8,026 nt of DNA from Cyclobacteriaceae bacterium (GTDB lineage Bacteria; Bacteroidota; Bacteroidia; Cytophagales; Cyclobacteriaceae). A program made the translations under genes and the position numbers. Shown piece by piece: positions 6,299 through 8,026 of this stretch. Numbering within the stretch: position 1 is the first letter of the stretch; each line of letters begins with the position of its first letter. The notes under the pieces were generated by a model. The model made no database searches, had not been told where the DNA came from, and saw only the letters and a program-made list of their open reading frames with translations. Location: the NCBI GenBank assembly GCA_029882675.1, contig JAOUKJ010000171.1, positions 1 to 8,026 on the forward strand, read 5' to 3'.

Positions 6299-7501
6299 AT
6301 GAGTAAAATAATATTCACATCACCAAGGCTTCTTTTTTCCGTCATTGCCCTGGCTTTTATTTTTGTGGCCTGCAACCGCGAACCCGAACCAGCGCCTATC
6401 CTTTACTATGCGGGTAGTGAAAAAATCCTCAATTACGAAGCAGCAGACATCAAAAATATTTTTTCCTTTGGCGGGCTCAACGACCTGGCCACGCAGGTAA
6501 AATACGAGATCAGGGTTTATAAGTTCAGGTATTACACCGTTTATGATGGGGAACGGATTGAAGTTTCGGGCCTGTTAAGTATGCCCGTAACAACAGATGC
6601 GCTGCCGATGGTGAGCTTGCAACACGGCACCATCGCTACACACCGCGATGCCCCTTCGGTAAACTGGGGAGACTATACTCAACTTTGTTGGTTCGCCAGT
6701 TTGGGTTATATTATTGCCATCCCCGACTATATAGGTTTTGGAGAATCAAGCGACATCCTTCATCCCTATTATCACCAGGGATATACTGCAGGTGCAGTAG
6801 TGGATATGCTCAAAGGAGTTGAGGAGTTTGTCGATCTCGAAAAAATGAACTTTAATGGTGACTTATTTCTTGCCGGGTATTCGGAGGGCGGCTATGCGAC
6901 CATGGCGGCACACAAGGCCATTGAAAGTGAAAACCCGGAAGGATTTAACCTGGTGGCCAGCGCTCCCGCAGCAGGTGGATATGACTTGTTCCATATGCAA
7001 TCGTACTTTACGAGTCAGGACACTTATAACGAACCTTTTTATATCGCATATGTCGCTATGGCATATAAAAATGTTTACGGATGGTCTCATCCCCTCACCG
7101 AAATATTTAATGAACCCTATGCCTCTAAAATTCCGGAGCTGTTTGATGGGCTTCACAGTGCTAGTCAGATTAATGGCGCCCTGACCCGAAACATGAATGA
7201 ACTTTTTCAACCGGACTTTAAAAATCTTTTCAATAGCGATCCGAAATTTAAAGATCTGAGGGAGGCTTTTAAAGAAAACAGCCTGACTGATTGGGTGCCG
7301 CAATCCAAAATGCTGATGTATCATGGCACAGCAGATATAACCGTACCCTACAGTAACTCGGAGAGCACTTATCAGCATTTACTCAATGGGGGGGCTTCTT
7401 CCGAAACAATAGAACTACTACCCCTGGACAGCGCTACACATTACACCGGATTCTACCCCTACCTGCTCGATGTCCTTAAACGTTTTGAAGCATTGAAATA
7501 G
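6299..7501 (+). CDS. Secreted alpha/beta-hydrolase lipoprotein (lipase/esterase-like)
   Basis: The 400-residue protein begins with a lipoprotein-type signal: basic residues, a hydrophobic core (about 11-23) and FVAC, with the probable lipidated cysteine at 25. Phe at -3 is not the usual Leu. The mature protein is an alpha/beta hydrolase: oxyanion-hole segment QHGT (108-111), nucleophile elbow GYSEGG with Ser195, an acid in HGTADITVP (Asp346) and a late histidine (His381, in THYTG). The triad spacing and the insert between strand 6 and the acid resemble secretory lipase (LIP) and related Bacteroidota esterases; the substrate cannot be told from sequence. It should sit in the envelope, anchored to the outer or inner membrane. 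It lies 79 bases downstream of murQ on the same strand and might be co-transcribed, but a role in peptidoglycan recycling is not evident and the adjacency may be accidental. It converges with the 61-residue gene, 7 bases between the ends. Confidence 0.87.
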   Translation: MSKIIFTSPRLLFSVIALAFIFVACNREPEPAPILYYAGSEKILNYEAADIKNIFSFGGLNDLATQVKYEIRVYKFRYYTVYDGERIEVSGLLSMPVTTDALPMVSLQHGTIATHRDAPSVNWGDYTQLCWFASLGYIIAIPDYIGFGESSDILHPYYHQGYTAGAVVDMLKGVEEFVDLEKMNFNGDLFLAGYSEGGYATMAAHKAIESENPEGFNLVASAPAAGGYDLFHMQSYFTSQDTYNEPFYIAYVAMAYKNVYGWSHPLTEIFNEPYASKIPELFDGLHSASQINGALTRNMNELFQPDFKNLFNSDPKFKDLREAFKENSLTDWVPQSKMLMYHGTADITVPYSNSESTYQHLLNGGASSETIELLPLDSATHYTGFYPYLLDVLKRFEALK

Positions 7502-7508
7502 GCCAAAT

Positions 7509-7694
7509 TCAGGTAAGAATAAACAGGAGATAAACCACCAGTAACAGTCCGGCCAGGAAAAGAATAAATTTTATAGTTCTTCTCAAAATACCCGTGCGCT
7601 TATGTTTTTGCATAAGGCCCTGGTAGTCTTTATATCCTTCTATCCTGCGTGATGTCATTATTTTCCGCCTCAGCCTGATATCATGCCTGCTCAT
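7509..7694 (-). CDS. Small basic single-pass membrane protein encoded after an ECF sigma gene
   Basis: The 61-residue product is not a family I can name. Residues 1-39 are hydrophilic and strongly basic, with Arg/Lys clusters (RLRRK, SRR, HKR, LRR). Residues 41-60 form one hydrophobic segment ending at the C-terminus. By the positive-inside rule this predicts a tail-anchored inner-membrane protein with a cytoplasmic N-terminus. The ATG at 7694 overlaps the last 14 bases of the sigma factor gene, which suggests translational coupling. An alternative start at Met13 (7658) would remove the overlap and leave a 22-base gap. It occupies the place where an anti-sigma gene often sits, but no anti-sigma domain (FecR, ZAS zinc motif) is visible, so a regulatory role is only a guess. 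Coupling, the membrane segment and tight packing argue that it is a real gene. Confidence 0.65.
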   Translation of the reverse strand: MSRHDIRLRRKIMTSRRIEGYKDYQGLMQKHKRTGILRRTIKFILFLAGLLLVVYLLFILT

Positions 7695-8026
7695 TGTCGC
7701 GTAGTTTTATTACCATAATTTCTCTAAGTTTATCCAATGCCCTGTATGTTCTCATTTTAGCCGCACTTTCAGAAATATTCAAAATATACGAAATTTCCTG
7801 AAATCCCCTTTCTTCAAAAAACCTCAACTCGAGAATTTCTACCAGTTGGGTAGGCGCCTCTTTCAATACGTTGATCAAGGATCTGACCTTATCATCAATA
7901 TGGTCATCACCCGTCTCGGCTACCAGATCCCTGATTCGGCTTTCTTCAATACTAAACAATGAAGTTTTTTTTGTTTTCCGAAAATAACGGTTGATTTCAT
8001 TGGTGGCTATTCTGAATAACCAGGCC
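7681..8026 (-). CDS. ECF-type RNA polymerase sigma factor, 5' part outside the window
   Basis: The minus-strand frame is open from the right edge to the stop at 7683-7681, giving the last 114 residues of a sigma-70 family protein. The visible part starts with AWLFRIATNEINRYFRK, the end of region 2 (the WLxxIAxN motif that closes the sigma-2 domain), followed by a variable acidic linker (about 24-60). Region 4 (about 61-105) contains LRFFEERGFQEISYIL and a helix-turn-helix (72-100) with NISESAAK leading into the recognition helix MRTYRALDKL. There is no extended C-terminal domain, which fits the small ECF class. A TTG at 7959-7957 could be read as a start, but the in-frame upstream residues are clearly sigma region 2, so the gene runs beyond the window. 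The target promoters cannot be told. No FecR-type gene follows; the next gene encodes a small membrane protein. Confidence 0.92.
   Translation of the reverse strand, partial: AWLFRIATNEINRYFRKTKKTSLFSIEESRIRDLVAETGDDHIDDKVRSLINVLKEAPTQLVEILELRFFEERGFQEISYILNISESAAKMRTYRALDKLREIMVIKLRDNEQA

Noticed and set aside
6863..7378. Minus-strand open frame of 171 codons inside the hydrolase gene
   Set aside because: It lies wholly antisense to a well-supported alpha/beta hydrolase, has no recognisable domain, and looks like a chance shadow frame.
7681..7959. Reading the sigma factor as a complete 92-residue protein starting at TTG 7959
   Set aside because: The frame continues upstream to the window edge with a clear sigma region 2 ending, so the gene is truncated by the window rather than short.

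Overview
The window looks like chromosomal DNA of a Bacteroidota bacterium, probably from the Cytophagales or a related order. Four things point that way: none of the checked starts has a Shine-Dalgarno sequence; there are TAnnTTTG-type -7 promoter elements; there are lipoprotein families typical of the phylum; and MurQ and LysA read like the Bacteroidota versions. I see no RNA genes, CRISPR arrays, transposons or long repeats. Genes are densely packed and no stretch over 300 bases lacks a gene.

Layout. Positions 1-1558 (minus) hold recN, cut at its C-terminus by the left edge. Diverging from it is a 191-residue lipoprotein gene (1682-2257, plus) with a good promoter. It converges on a minus-strand pair: lysA (3140-4375), then a HisA-family TIM-barrel gene (2285-3019), 120 bases apart, with a candidate internal promoter for the second. 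A 182-base divergent spacer (4376-4557) separates lysA from a plus-strand cluster: a BadF-type sugar kinase (4558-5400), murQ (5404-6219, 3 bases later) and, 79 bases on, a secreted alpha/beta-hydrolase lipoprotein (6299-7501). Converging on this from the right edge are the 3' part of an ECF sigma factor gene (7681-8026, minus) and an overlapping 61-residue membrane protein gene (7509-7694).

Function. The kinase and MurQ form a short amino-sugar salvage module: phosphorylation of MurNAc/GlcNAc, then removal of the lactyl ether from MurNAc-6-P. LysA makes lysine from meso-diaminopimelate, itself a peptidoglycan building block, so the centre of the window has a cell-wall and amino-acid theme. 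RecN is a housekeeping repair protein. The lipoprotein and the hydrolase are predicted envelope proteins.

The most notable observation is that the HisA-family protein lacks both aspartates used for catalysis by HisA (Val9 and Asn173 at the positions of E. coli Asp7 and Asp176) while keeping most of the rest of the fold signature. It is unlikely to be an ordinary histidine-pathway isomerase. The second is the small basic tail-anchored membrane protein overlapping the sigma factor gene, where a membrane-bound regulator might be expected. I did not find a clearly new multi-gene system.
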